NCBI GenBank assembly: GCA_024138025.1
Contig: JAMXBD010001104.1
Coordinates: 62,001-126,000, forward strand
Length of the DNA: 64,000 nucleotides
Source of the DNA: Combretum micranthum
Taxonomy: Eukaryota > Streptophyta > Magnoliopsida > Myrtales > Combretaceae
Direction of reading: 5' to 3'
Below are positions 1-12,394 of this stretch, piece after piece. The notes below the pieces were generated by a model. That model did no database searches and was not told where the DNA came from. It saw nothing but the letters and a program-made list of their open reading frames with translations. The position numbers and the translations under genes are program-made. Position 1 is the first letter of the stretch, and each line of letters opens with the position of its first letter.

Positions 1-730
1 TGTCTAGATTGCGGGGAAGATATGGAGGTCAGCAATTTAAAGAATTAGTTTTAAAATTTTTCTTTTCTTTTTCCTTTTTTTTTTTTTTGGTAATTTGATA
101 CTTGTCTCTTTAACTTTATTTCATTCTAGTATTTTTGTTGACAAAAAAGGTAATGACCATTAAATTTGTTAGCATTTTGATATATGTACTTTTGTTTTCA
201 TTGTATTCTTGTGTTTAGACTTTTGTTCTAATGTACTTTAGTGCTTATCTTTGGATTAATTTATTAAAAATCAACTTTTGATTTTTCATTAATATATTAT
301 CTTAAAAATTAAAAGAAAATTATTTCTATCCAACAATTTCAATCGTGCATAACTTTTGCATATGATATTCGACATTAACAAAATCTTATATTATTGGAAA
401 GCTCTTGATATATAATTTAATTGAAAAATTAATATCTACTATCTGTTCCAAGTCTATATGGATTTGGTAAAATTTTGAAAATTTCTATAATTTATTAGTC
501 AGTTGTAGTTTGATCTTACAACGCGAATTTCCAAACTTACAGAATCATTCACTCCGATATTTTATAATATTTTTGTTATATCGTGAGTGATGTTTAACTA
601 TTGATGCAATCTTACTATTTACAAATTGAATATCATGCGATTCCAACCGTACAACTGATGGAAAGCTCAATTTTCCAACTACCTCAGAACTATCATATCG
701 ACTCAAAATTAAATAGCTGAAAACCATCCA
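1..730. other. AT-rich intergenic DNA
   Basis: Very AT-rich sequence with poly-T runs near 70-90. All frames are closed at short range and no family-level motif was recognised on either strand. Confidence 0.5.
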
Positions 731-884
731 TTTAATAAGTATATTAGTGTAAAATTTTATATACTTTAGAAATAATAGATTGTTACAACTTACAAGGAGA
801 GAATTTGTTTAATAGGTATATTCGTGCAAATTTATCTATTATAGAAATAATAGAGTGTTACAACTTACAAGGAGAAAATTTATT
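731..884. repeat. Two-copy tandem repeat, 77-bp period
   Basis: Copy 1 runs from 731 to about 807 and copy 2 from 808 to 884. Both share the core TTGTTACAACTTACAAGGAG or a one-base variant, and both begin TTTAATA-GTATATT. The copies differ at scattered sites, so this is an old local duplication. Confidence 0.8.
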
Positions 885-3640
885 AGACAAAAATGTTATA
901 ATTTCTTTGATCCTTTCCTTATTATATTAATATTTTATTTTTGTAAATTCTTATAACTTTTTAATATAATTTTCTTTTATTTTTCATGATAGTTCAAATA
1001 GGTATGAATATCTTTTAATTGCAATATTTTATAGATAATAATTATCCTTACTGTTATTATTTATTTATTTTTATTTGAAATGTCCTTTATATTTTGTAAA
1101 CATGTTTTTTATATTATAATTTTGCTCATAATTTTCTAAATCTTTTCATTATTTATAAATCCCCGCCATGATCTAATTGTAACACTATATGATTATAAAC
1201 TATAAATTCCTTAAATTTGTAACGAGTATAATCTTGAAATCATTTCGATTTTGGAAAAAAAAAAAAAGGTAAAAGAGTCAAAGCCAACCTAAGAAAAATA
1301 AAAATTTAATTTATACAATTTTAAGTCAATTTACAATTTTTAAATAGGTTGCAATATAAAATTTTCAATGATCATAAATTTACAAACATACAATATCTAT
1401 TTTGGAAGTTGTCGAATCACAAATCTTGATTAGTATAGCATGGCAAAAATATTATAATAAGTGGAAGCGTATGTTTCCACAATTTTGAAAAATTGTGTCC
1501 ATTATTAAATGACGTTTTGTTTAGAACTTATCACCATTTTAAGTTTTACTTAATTCTAACACTTAATTTCAAATAAAGGTACATTTTACGAACCTTGCAA
1601 CAATATAAATTATAAACTTTGCAAAAATCAGACATCAAATCCAAAATTATGCATATTTACATTTTTTTTGGATAAAAAAATATATTTTATTTTAAAACAA
1701 TTTGAAAATTAAGGAAAGTTAAAAAAAATCAATGAACAAAAACTAAGCACATAAAAACAATACAAATACTAGAACACAATCAAAATACTAAAATGCACAA
1801 AAAAAAAATACAACGGCCGGTCGTTTTCTTGTTTAGGAAGATATTAAATTAAAACTAGATTTAAAAGTAAAACTAAATAATAAAAATATTATAAACTAAA
1901 TTATTAAAAACTAGTCATACAAATACTTTTTATACTTTTATCTCGTGAAAATTACTAAGATATATGAGTGATTATTTGAAAACTTAAAATAAGGACTCTA
2001 TTCAAATGTGGTAAATTGATCCAAATATGATAAGTTTATTGAAACGAGACGAGCCACTCTATATGTGATAAATTTACCCATTTGAGTAAGCCATCTATAT
2101 ATATTTCCCTGTGATACAATGGCTTATTCTAATAGGATCCCCTTTTTCTCGATTTCTCACAATTACTCAAAGACGTTAAACACATGGGGAGAAAGATACA
2201 AATAAAGCCTCAAACCTAATATGAAAAATTACGTAAACAATGACAACAGAATCGGAAACTACCGTATAGGTCCCAAGCCACAACATGATTACATCACCAA
2301 CCTAGCCGGCTAGGTCCACCGGTGAGTCGCACCCTATGGCAATGGATATTTTCTTACAATAGTCCAACGTATGTCCATTTCTTCGTCCACTCGCTCGCCA
2401 TACCTAAATCTCATATAAATTTATGACGCATGCTCAGGCCTCAGCAGTGACATTCATCATTCAACATCTGTTCATACAATGAACAAGCTCGAAATTTTCA
2501 TCGGACTCACACTTTGAACATTTGAAACAATTATGGTTTTGGGTACAGAATCTTAGATGAAGGCGCCGACAACAATCACGAAATAGGAGAAACATGGGGA
2601 AAAAAAAAATCCACACGGTTAAGATCATGATGGCACGTTTGACTCTATAACCACGCCGAGGGCATTTGGATTTTTAAAAGATTTGATTATTAAAATTTAA
2701 CGTGAGTGAGGAATAATTTATATTATTTTGATCAGCTTATATGCAATTATGAATTGCTACGTTGGATCCTTTCCATGTCACAAACCGTCATTTCCCTCTA
2801 TATATATTAGTTTTTGCATTAATTTACGAACTTCATCATTTAATTGTCAATCTCAACAAACATATAACACAATGAAATCAAATGGAATTGCTACCGTGTG
2901 GATCTGGAAGGGGTTGTCACATGCATAATGCATACATATTGCGTTACATGTGACCAAAAAGAAATAATTTGAAGTAGCATATAAAGGTGGTTAAGTGATG
3001 AGGAGATAAGAAGAGGATTCGACATATTGGTATATTCAAATACACTGGTCATAGGAGAAATAATGTGCCAATATGATAACACTAGTGTACAATCTTAAAT
3101 GTCCCAAAATGAAGAGGGAACTTAGATATACATAGAGTTAGGCCAATATTATTTTCTATTGGATTACATTGGCAATCAATGGTTGAAATGAATCTCGCTT
3201 ATAAATAGATTCATAATGGATTCCCTTAGATACGGGTCAAATAATGGTTCTTTTTAGTTCATGAACCTTATTGAAATAGGTTAGATGATGACAAGTTGGT
3301 CAAATGCAACCAACTATTAGCCAACCATGTCACTTATTCCTTAGCCATTCCAAATAATATATGCATTCAACTCTTTGGATCATATTTCCTTAGCTCAAAG
3401 AGTCAAATCTATGTGACTATTGGGCTCAAAATCCAAAATTTAAGTTAGTCCTCTTCAAATAACCATCACTGAAATATCCTTAAATTACTTATGTTTAATT
3501 AATATGCATGCATATGTTTTGCTTGCTTGATATGTGAAAATTAGTAATAAATAGTTAGTTGGTAGAATTTCATGTGTTAGTATGATTTGGTATTTGTGTT
3601 GTATTGTATTATTTGTTTGGTGTAAGTTAAGTTCAAGATT
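885..3640. other. Intergenic DNA without recognised genes
   Basis: Low-GC DNA with A/T homopolymers (1256-1267, 1800-1809). A slightly more GC-balanced part (2230-2600) has no reading frame that looks like a protein. Part of 3200-3500 may be decayed retroelement sequence, but no diagnostic motif was found. Confidence 0.45.
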
Positions 3641-4599
3641 TTCAACAAAATCAAATCTAAGCCTAGCAAATTTTTTTAAGCCTCAAACCCAAGCCTAAAC
3701 CTTAAATCTAAGCCCAAGCCCAAGCCTTTTCTTTCTCTTTTTAGCTGCCATCAAAGTCAAACAAGATATAGAATAACATCAACTTTAACTTTACAAAATA
3801 CAAATCCAAAACAGACCAAAAGCAACGTTTCCCAAATTCAAAATAGACCACCAAATTTTTCATCAAAATTTTTCTTCAAACAATTCACTCAAAGCTTATT
3901 CAAGTGTTCCTGATGAACTAAAGTCACACAAGGTAAGTTTTATATGCTTCCTTGGTTATTTATTCCTTTGTTTTCTTCATAAGGATGATTTCTTGTTCTA
4001 ATAGGTTTTTAATGGGTTGAATATGATCTTGATGAGCTATGTTGATTAATAGAGTTAAATAGGTTCTTGAAGTGTAGTAAGTGAGTATAGGGAAGTGTTG
4101 GAGTTATTTTGGAGATGAATGAGTTAGTGAGGTTGTGTGATGTTTCACATTGGAGATGAAGTTATGAGAGTTGATTGATGTTGGATAAGTGGAATTTATG
4201 TGCTTTTGGCGTTGTTAAGTGCATGTGTTGAGTTGTATATTACATTTATAATGTTTTAATTGATGTAGGATGTGTGAAAAATGGATAAACGAAGTTAGAA
4301 ACAGAGGAAGGTCACAGGAACCCAAACACCCTGTTTGAATGAGTGTATCACTTTTTTGAGCTTTTTGTGTAAAACCTCCTGAGTTGAAATGGCCCTTAAA
4401 ACAGCCCATATGGGAGGTGTATGAAGCCAAAGGAGTTTTATGACTTCATGTGCAAGTCCTTGGGTTGAAATAACTTTTGTAACGGCCCATATGGAGGGTG
4501 TATGGTTTTTTTTTTTTTTTTTTGTTTTAAAATTGATACAGCCCTCTATACAACCCCATATGAGCCATACAGCCCCGTATGGGCGTGAACAGTACCTTA

Positions 4600-4630
4600 C
4601 CTAAAATATAATATATATATATATATATAA
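4600..4630. repeat. AT dinucleotide microsatellite
   Basis: An (AT)n tract just left of the nested LTR-like element. A CATA/TACA-rich microsatellite also lies at about 4826-4890 inside the element. Confidence 0.8.
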
Positions 4631-4657
4631 TAAAATAGGAATAAGGGAATGAATTAT

Positions 4658-4662
4658 ATAAA
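4658..4662. other. Left target-site duplication ATAAA of copy B
   Basis: Five bases directly before the TG terminus; identical to 7370-7374. Confidence 0.75.
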
Positions 4663-5030
4663 TGTAAGGCCCCGAATTTACCCTATATTTAAAATAGGCA
4701 AACCCAGTTCCCCAACCACATATAATTTGCAGTATTATAGTAAGGTTGTAATCCACGATCAATTTGTATAGTTATTTGCCTCGATGTCTTATAAGAATAA
4801 ACTTTATTACTAATAGTACATAATACAACCATATATACATATATATATATGTATACATACATACATACACATTACATACATACATTACAAACAAGGCTCG
4901 TAAACAAGCCATTTACAAAATATATTAAAAGATAACAAAAATCCTATTAACTAATACATAAGTTTTCAAAGCATATATGCACATATAGCTATTCTATTAC
5001 ATAAGGGTTCCAGCAACGTCAAGGTCGTCT

Positions 5031-5105
5031 CTACTCCTTCCAATCATCTAAGAACTCCTCAAAATCCGATCCATATCCTATACTCGTATAGAATTCGTCA
5101 TCCAT
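5031..5105 (-). CDS. 24-codon acidic micro-ORF in LTR copy B
   Basis: On the - strand an ATG at 5105-5103 opens 24 codons and ends in TAG at 5033-5031. The peptide is acidic and aromatic, with the pattern DDEFYxxxGYGxDFExF. The start lies two bases after a good 3' splice site, TTTTCAG, which ends at 5108. The same pattern is readable in copy A at 8171-8281. The differences there are largely third-base or conservative (GAT/GAC, TTT/TTC, GGT/GGA, Asp/Glu), which suggests past selection on the protein. I do not recognise the peptide and give it no function. It could be the last exon of a transcript starting in the LTR. Too short for certainty; no expression evidence is available from sequence. 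Confidence 0.4.
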   Translation of the reverse strand: MDDEFYTSIGYGSDFEEFLDDWKE

Positions 5106-6232
5106 ACCTGAAAAGGATAAAATATGAGCCAGAGGCCCAGTACACAAGTAACAAAACAAATGCGTAATGGTTCACACGATCTTAAACTATAATGCAATGT
5201 GACAATCATTCATTTATTAGATAATCTTTAATTAGTCAAATATCACTGGAATATTCAAACTCCGAACAACAAGGATATTTGGGGTCCTGAGTAACGATCA
5301 CGATGCTCAGGGGGTTGATATAAGCAGCTCGGACACTTATATCTCCTAGATGATATATCCATAAAAGAGAAAGTAACTTCATCTAGGGTTAACAGCCGTT
5401 ACACAACTTCACTGATCTTAGTCCATAACATCACTTAGTCCAACTGTTCCCATAAATATTTGAACTAAATCATATTATTTCATTCTAAACTTAAGCAAAC
5501 GTTACACCGATACCATTTTCCCCATCAATTACCCGCCATACCACTTAGGAAAGTCTTATCAAAAGACCGGAGTGGCCTAAGTGCCTAATCTACCGTGCCC
5601 CCAATCTGAGTAAGGTGCTACTCCCCGAGCCAGATACCAATCTGCTATCTAGGCTAGATACGGATTTAAATAGCATAAGAGACATCCAATTCAAACAAAG
5701 GTTTAAGTTTTTCTATATTAAAATTTATTAAAGATATGCCTATCCTAAGCAAAGAACAAACACGTTACTGCGTACCTGTACTAGCTCGAGAATCAATGGG
5801 AATAACCGAAAGGGGATCACTCACTGTAAAAAGAAGTAATTACAAACTCACACTTAGTTCAAGTATATATATTCATCAAATCTCAAGTATAATCATCCAA
5901 AGAAATTCAAATAAATCATTACAACATCATCACATAGCATTTAGATATCATATATTATCATACAATACTCAACAAATACTTAAATGATCATTTATCAAGC
6001 TTGGGAGAACTTTTAACAACCAATAATAAGTTTTAAACTTTGTTTGAAAAGTGTATTAGTTGAAAAGAACTAAAATTTAAGCATTTTTAATCTTAAAATT
6101 TGTGAAAACTTAAAACATAAAAGTTGTAGATCTCTTTTTAAGCTTTCCAACGCAATTTGAATCACCTCAATCGGAGGTCGGATGAAAAAGTTATGATTAA
6201 AATACAAAATAGTATTGTGTCAGAGAAAATAC

Positions 6233-6425
6233 GAGTCACGGCCGTGATTCTTGAGTTTCAAAGTTTTTGACCAACCCGAGGCTACCCAGGGATGGGTCAC
6301 GACCGTGATTCATGAAGTTTGTCCAACTCGAGCCTACCAAGGCTTGAATCACGCCCGTGATTAATGGTTTTTGTCCAACCTGAGCCTACCAAGGCTTGAA
6401 TCATGCCCGTGATTCATGGTTTCCC
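6233..6425. repeat. 52-61 bp minisatellite with CACGGCCGTGAT core
   Basis: Four units start at about 6233, 6294, 6346 and 6398 (periods 61, 52, 52, the last partial). Each begins with a near-palindrome of the form TCACG-CCGTGATT and continues with a CCAACC-GAGCCTACC segment. A comparable but different repeat (CCCATATGG-AGG-TGTATG) sits at the corresponding place of copy A, about 4405-4500. Confidence 0.8.
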
Positions 6426-7369
6426 TTGAGTTACGAATTTTCTTTTTTTTTTCAAACTTCATTTTATCAAACTTTAACACTTTTACCTTCAACCAAAACA
6501 CTTTCTTAGCTCCCTATAACTTGATATATGAACTCCACATTATCTATTCTACATTTCCAACTTATTAAACAACATCATTTCACTTTAATCTCCACCCTCC
6601 AATCAATACAACTTTCAACAAGCTCAACTTCACTTAACCCTTACTACACCACTCATACATCATTCCATTTTCATTCTCACGCTTCAACTACTAAACATGC
6701 ATATATTATACTTCATTTGGTAGACCAAACCTTCATCAACACATCACCAACACTAATACATATCAAATTCACATTTAACAAACTCTACACTATGAAACTT
6801 GCATCAAATGTAACTCAAACTTACCTCAAATCTTTGGGCTTGGTTTCAAGGCTTTAGAATGATCTTTTGGTGGCCAACTTGCAAGAATTTGGATGTGGAT
6901 CTTGGTCTTGAAGTTGAGGTGGCTTTGGGAGAGAAAATAATGGGTTTTGTGCTTGTTTGGGAGGTTGTTTTGAGGGTGGTTTTATTTTGAACTAAAATTG
7001 GGTATTTTTGGCTTAATGTTTATCCAAAGATTGACTTTTAAGGCAGCCCACATAAATTCAAAGAGTAGCTTTTAATTAGAATTAATTAATGTTATTAATT
7101 TAAGTAAAATAAAAGCATTTATTTAGCTTTTGGTTTCCTAAAAAAAATCTACTACACTATATTTGAAATATATATATATATATCTAATATTACTCATTCC
7201 ATATACAACATCAATATGTAAATTAATATTAAGTATTTATTATACTAATGCAAGCATAATTATTCTACACTACTCAAATATATATACACATTATTTATTT
7301 ATTTTAATAAGCAACTATAATCACTTATATATATAATATGATATTGGGAATAAAAACATGGCTATTACA

Positions 7370-7374
7370 ATAAA
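7370..7374. other. Right target-site duplication ATAAA of copy B
   Basis: Five bases directly after the CA terminus; identical to 4658-4662. Confidence 0.75.
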
Positions 7375-8170
7375 TATATGTTTAAATGCTAAGTTATGTT
7401 TTGATATGGATTTTTTTAATTGAATTTGATAAGTGATAAAGGACTTAGTAATTATTTGTGATTGATATTAATTTTACATGAATTAAGTTATTTTCTTACA
7501 GATTTTGCTTCTCAGTTAAATGTGCTTACTAATCTTATACGAGATACTATAAGTACGTACTAACTTGTTTGTTGATTGCTAGGTTAGACATTATTAAATC
7601 AATTTTAATTAAAGATTTACTTAAAAATGTTTAAATTGGTTGTGTTTGTGTTATTTAATCCAGTTCGGGGGCGACAACCCTGCGCAGAGCTGGGCATGAT
7701 AGTTTGGGCACTTAGACCACCCCTGTCATGATGTAATGACATTTATAAGTGGCTCGGTGGATAGTAAATAGGGTTAATGGTATTAGTATAATGTTTACTT
7801 ATTCTTAAAGAGAAGTAATATGATTTAGTTCACGTTTATGTGGCCGGTTGAACTAAGTGATATTATAGATTAAGTTAATAAAGATGAGAAACAAGTGTGA
7901 ACCCTAGATGAAGTTATTATTCTTTTCAGTTGGATATAGGTATTGGGCTACTTATATTAACTCTTTGAGCAACTGCTATTACTCGGGACCCCTAGTTTCC
8001 CAATAGCTTGTTCCGAAGTTTGAACACCCCTATATGTTTGACAAACTTAATTAACAATTAATAATTTGATGGTTATTGCATTGCATTTAGCCTAATGTGC
8101 TTGTCACTTTATATTTGCTGTGTACTTGTGTATTGGACCTTTGCTCAAGTTGTTGCTTTGCAGTCTTGAA

Positions 8171-8281
8171 GATGATGAATTTTATTCTCAGTTGGGTTAT
8201 GGAATTGATTTTGAGGACTTTTGGATGAGTAAGTGGACTACGAACACCGAGCTTGATGATGACCTTTTTGTAATAAACTAG
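8171..8281 (+). pseudogene. Decayed homologue of the LTR micro-ORF in copy A
   Basis: Following TTGCTTTGCAG (ending 8163), the frame starting at 8171 reads DDEFYSQLGYGIDFEDF and stays open to TAG at 8279-8281. The ATG seen in copy B is missing: the seven bases after the splice site differ in length and sequence. The open frame is longer at its C-terminal end than in copy B. It is best seen as the same exon after loss of its start. Confidence 0.4.
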
Positions 8282-8605
8282 AGCAAATGTTTTACAGATA
8301 AAATTAAAGGCTCTTCTAGCTTGTACGTATTATTTTTTGATAAGGCTTGATCTTAAGCCTTGGTTTGTAATACATGTATTAGGTTTTCTTGTTATGCTTT
8401 TGGATGGATACCAAGTTTTGGTATATATGTTGCTACTCCATACGGGTAGTTTTTTAATGGTCTTTACAGCTATTTAGATAAATATATTATACAAACTCTT
8501 CTTTAAAGACAACTTTACGTGTAATCCCATGAATACTATAGATTACATGTGGCTAGGGATTGTACACGCTTAGTTTTATATATGAGTCGTGTCCATCTTT
8601 ACAAT

Positions 8606-11600
8606 CACCATGGGCTGGATTAGATCTAGATCTGACAGGTCTCGATTCAAATATTCTAGAACTAAACCTGGCCCGGATAATTTGAGTTGATTCTTAAATC
8701 GTGGACCCGCAAGTTTAAGGGGCAATTTAGAGTCGAATGGCTCTTCAACATTTTTTTTAAAAAGAAATTGTCTAACAAAATTAAAAAAAAAACAAAAAAA
8801 AAAATTTATAACTCAAAATAAAATATTGAGCAAAAATATATTATAGTCTTTAATCCATTTTCATAAAAGAAAAAATTATCAAGAATATGCATTTATTTAT
8901 ATATAAACACATCCATTTTAGTTGTAATTTTAGTGATGTAGAATTACAATGCACTATATAGGCTTTAAAGAAGTTACCAAAAATAATTAAATGAAGAATT
9001 CCACATTGTTAAAAATGAGATTTTTCTTTTTTTTGGTAAAACGGTATATTTTTTGTAATACATTATTTTATTAACAATGCATTAAATACATAAATAAATA
9101 TAATTTTTTAAACCAAGAAATGAAAAATAGTTTAAATAATTAATTTTATTTATATTTTTTAATTTTTGCATTGTTTTTCTTTTCCCTTTTTAACTATCAA
9201 AACATAATGGACCCGTCAAGCCCACAATTAAAAACCTAATGAACTAATCTAAACCTATGGACTCGAGTAAGTCCATGAGTTCAATAGCGATCTAGATTGA
9301 GCGAAGTGGGTTTAGACAAGTTGATGTTTTAGATCCACTCAATAAAATGTCTATCTAACAAACACAAAAGGATATAGTTGACAGAAAGGGGAGAGATAAA
9401 TCATAGAATCACGAAAGGATGTAGAATAGTTATTCGGAGGTAAATTTACTTTTCACTATGTCAACATGGAATTAAAATATTTTACTTTTATTACAATTGT
9501 AGTTCATCTTATAGAAATTCAATATTACTTATATATATTGTCATTATAAAGGGGATGGGGAACGGATCCCGTACCTCTCATTTGAGCAAATCATGGGAGA
9601 TTTATTTGTTGGAAATGTAAATAAGTAATCATAAAATACCTCATGAAAATGTTAAAATTAATCATTTAATGTTCTTTAATGTAAAACAAAATCCTTAATA
9701 AAATTTTGACACCAAATAAATGACATTTCATGTGAGGATATTTTTAATTACCTAAAAATTATCTATTCATTTATAGGATATGTTGCTATATGTTGAGTCA
9801 TTTTATTTGCATGAGATGTAAATGTAAGATCGAACAATACCAAAACATCCAAATAGGACAACTCTTTGAATATCTAATAGTTGTAAGGGCAAAAAAAAAA
9901 GAAGAGAGAGAGTTGTGCGCCACAATGCACTTTTTTACTCACAATTAATCTCAGTGTTTTTGAATGTAAACCTTTTATTAGATTAGTTTAATAAACTTCT
10001 TAAGATACTTCTTAAAAACTCGAACACAATTTATGGAGCAAGGTAGAGCCTCTAAATCCTTCATAACATCTACTCATTATAAAATTATTCAAAGAATTTG
10101 TGGTCTCTAACAATTATTGAATGATTCATATCCATTACAATCCTAATAGAACCCTTAATTTTTTTTATTAATATTTATTATCAATTTAATGGAAGCATTA
10201 TGGACCAAACAATCATGTGTTGGGAGTATAGAAGTTCCCAAAATTATATAATCGGAAATATTTGTCATTAATGTCAATAAAAAAGGTAAAACCATGTTCT
10301 AAAAAAAAATGTAAAAGCATTTATCTGCAAAATACTTCAGCTAAAAAATTTTAAACTGCAAGTAAAGAAAGATTCAATGAGCTTCATATGCTACATATCC
10401 AAGTGAATTGCAGTCAAGTCCTAATGTGTTTTAAACAAACAGTGGAAACAGTGCATAGTTTTTGTAAAACAATCCATATGTTTAAATTTTATTGATATTT
10501 ATGCATCACTATTCATTTTATGTGACATGCCACACTCAATGAATCTTTTCTCAAGATCATATCCCATTTCATGATACGATTTATTTTAAATATTATTACT
10601 TGAAATATTTATAAATTTTATAGAGGGTAAACTATGAATCCCTATATGCAACTATTTTATCACACATAAACACATATCATATCCACACACAAGCCTATAA
10701 TTACTAAATACAGGAAATAGTATTTATTAGATTAGATCGCCACAATATATAGATGACTATCCTAAATTTGCAATTGCTCAGATGATGAAATTGCATACCT
10801 CAACGCAATAAAGTTTGGTTTGTGGAAAATCATACAATTTAGAGATGATGAAGTAGTTTTCATTTCTCACCAAGGTAGAAAAGAGAAGCTAAAATCAACT
10901 ACAAAGATTAGAATTAATACTTGCTATAATTACTCATTCAAATCATTGTCAAATTTCTTCAAGTGAATCAACTATAGAGATTTGGGACACACCCCTGAAA
11001 GTTATAAAGGAACCAATAGAATCATGGATCCAAGGAACCACCAATGTGGGAATATGAATTATTTTGTTTCAATGAAACAACAAAAAATTGATGGGGATTG
11101 AGGATTAAAAGTTCTAATCACTTGATCTAGAGCCACTTAGTTTACATAATTTGTTGCAATGAATCATGAATCATATGCCCAATGATGAGGAAACAATTAT
11201 AATACATGTTTCAAAGTGTTACATCAAGTCACAGTTCAAAATTGAGTTTCCAAGAAGTACACGGCCAAGAACATAGGTATACACGGGGGCATACACATCA
11301 AAATGAAGAAACATGGGTTATCACTACATGACGAAAGGAACACGGCAAGGGAACTTGGACATGTACCATTCAGTTTTTCACGTGAACCAAGAGAAACATG
11401 GGAAAATATGGATATGTACCTTACTCATGTACATGTTGTTTTATGTTTTTTCGTTGTTCTTTTCTTTCTAGCCTATTTTATTTTATTTTATGACTCTTTT
11501 GCTTTTATTTATAAGTATATACAGTCTTTTTTTTTTTTTTTGTATTCTTTTATCAAATGAATGATATTTACATTTTTCTTGATCAAGAGTTTCATCATAT

Positions 11601-11820
11601 CTATTCTAATCATATCTTATATTTGTGATGAATAAACCATTAAGGATGATTCATGCGACATATCATCTAATCTTTAGTGTAATTTAGTAGTAGTGTTGTC
11701 AAATCTATTATTGGCGTCATCCATATCCTTAATTTTTGGAAACCCTATAAAATCACAAACAATTAGATTGATACACTTTAAAGAGATTATTGTGAATTGG
11801 CAGTCGTCAACTCAAGTCAT
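8606..11820. other. Intergenic DNA with repeat debris
   Basis: The blocks 8610-8750 and 9205-9340 contain GGGCTGGATTAGATCTAG-like and CCCGTCAAGCCCAC segments, typical of degenerate non-autonomous hAT ends. No clean termini or target duplication were found. From 10000 to 11800 the sequence is less repetitive and could be part of a decayed LTR element ending near 11825. No protein-coding frame is convincing. Confidence 0.4.
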
Positions 11821-11829
11821 ATCATCTTT

Positions 11830-11850
11830 TGGTATCAAAGTTGCATTCTC
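11830..11850 (+). other. Possible tRNA-iMet primer-binding site of a decayed LTR element
   Basis: TTGGTATCAAAGTTGC resembles the plant retrotransposon primer-binding site TGGTATCAGAGC, complementary to the 3' end of initiator tRNA-Met. It would mark the end of a 5' LTR lying to its left. No matching second LTR or gag-pol was found, so this is tentative. Confidence 0.35.
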
Positions 11851-12178
11851 ACATGGGAGAGACTTTGCATAGTACATAGTGGTGAAACTTATGGTTGTGG
11901 GTTTTTGTGTGTCTGCTAGAAGCAATAATAGTGGCAAGGGTAATAAACTCCTATTGGAGATAGTATCGGGAGTCGTAGGGTAGAAAAGGTTCCTATTGGT
12001 AATAAAAATTGAAATGATCCAAACACCAATTACAAGAATTTAAAATCATTTAGAGTTGATTGAAGCCGATTGACGCCATTAAAGTCATATAGTAGCTCAA
12101 ATAGCCAATTTTTCAAAATTTCCAATTATGCCTTAAAATGAGAACCTAAGTTCTTGAAAATTTAAAAACAATTCAAAA

Positions 12179-12272
12179 ATATCAAAATAAATTAAACTAT
12201 AATTTAATAATGTTTTTAGATTAAAATATCAAAATAAATTAAACTATAATTTAATAATGTTTTTAGATTAAA
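12179..12272. repeat. Tandem duplication, 2 x 47 bp
   Basis: The unit from ATATCAAAATAAATT to GTTTTTAGATTAAA is present twice back to back with no visible difference, so the duplication is recent or the site is slippage-prone. Confidence 0.85.
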
Positions 12273-12394
12273 ACTTTACAAGAAAAATCAAAACAATGCA
12301 ATTCAAGACCCTATTTTTGGAAAATTACAATTTTACCCCTAATTGGAAACTTATGCAATTAAAATAAAAAATTTAGTTAAATAAATTAGACTTA

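Larger units (their letters stand above)
4663..7369 (-). mobile_element. Solo LTR-like element (copy B), 2707 bp, nested in copy A
   Basis: The element begins TGTAAGGCC and ends GGCTATTACA, so its ends are short inverted TG...CA repeats. It is flanked on both sides by the exact 5-bp duplication ATAAA (4658-4662 and 7370-7374). A TG...CA unit of this length with a 5-bp duplication and no pol genes is what a solo LTR left by recombination looks like. It lies opposite to copy A, which makes a large imperfect inverted repeat. Read on the - strand it holds, in order, a GTAAGTTT donor (GT at 6824-6823), four 52-61 bp repeats, a CAG acceptor (5110-5108) and a 24-codon acidic reading frame. Superfamily (gypsy or copia) cannot be decided without internal sequence. 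Confidence 0.75.
3700..8605 (+). mobile_element. Older LTR-type copy (copy A), split by a nested element
   Basis: Sequence at about 3700-4600 and 7400-8600 forms one element in + orientation, interrupted by the inverted relative at 4663-7369. The right part (7500-8560) matches the reverse complement of about 4680-5800 at many places, for example AATATGATTTAGTTCA and CCCTAGATGAAGTTA. Shared landmarks are a GTAAGTTT 5' splice site (GT at 3933), a CAG 3' splice site (ending 8163) and the acidic reading frame after it. The outer ends are not resolved; a TTTACA near 8600 may be the right end. It is probably a decayed solo LTR, but no internal protein region proves the class. Confidence 0.6.

Noticed and set aside
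6528..6857. A 109-codon + strand frame rich in Ser, Thr, His and Ile
   Set aside because: It lies in the low-complexity CA/T-rich part of the solo LTR, antisense to the LTR leader, and has no domain.
11303..11560. An 85-codon frame ending in a phenylalanine-rich stretch
   Set aside because: The hydrophobic end comes from a poly-T tract, and no family resemblance was found.
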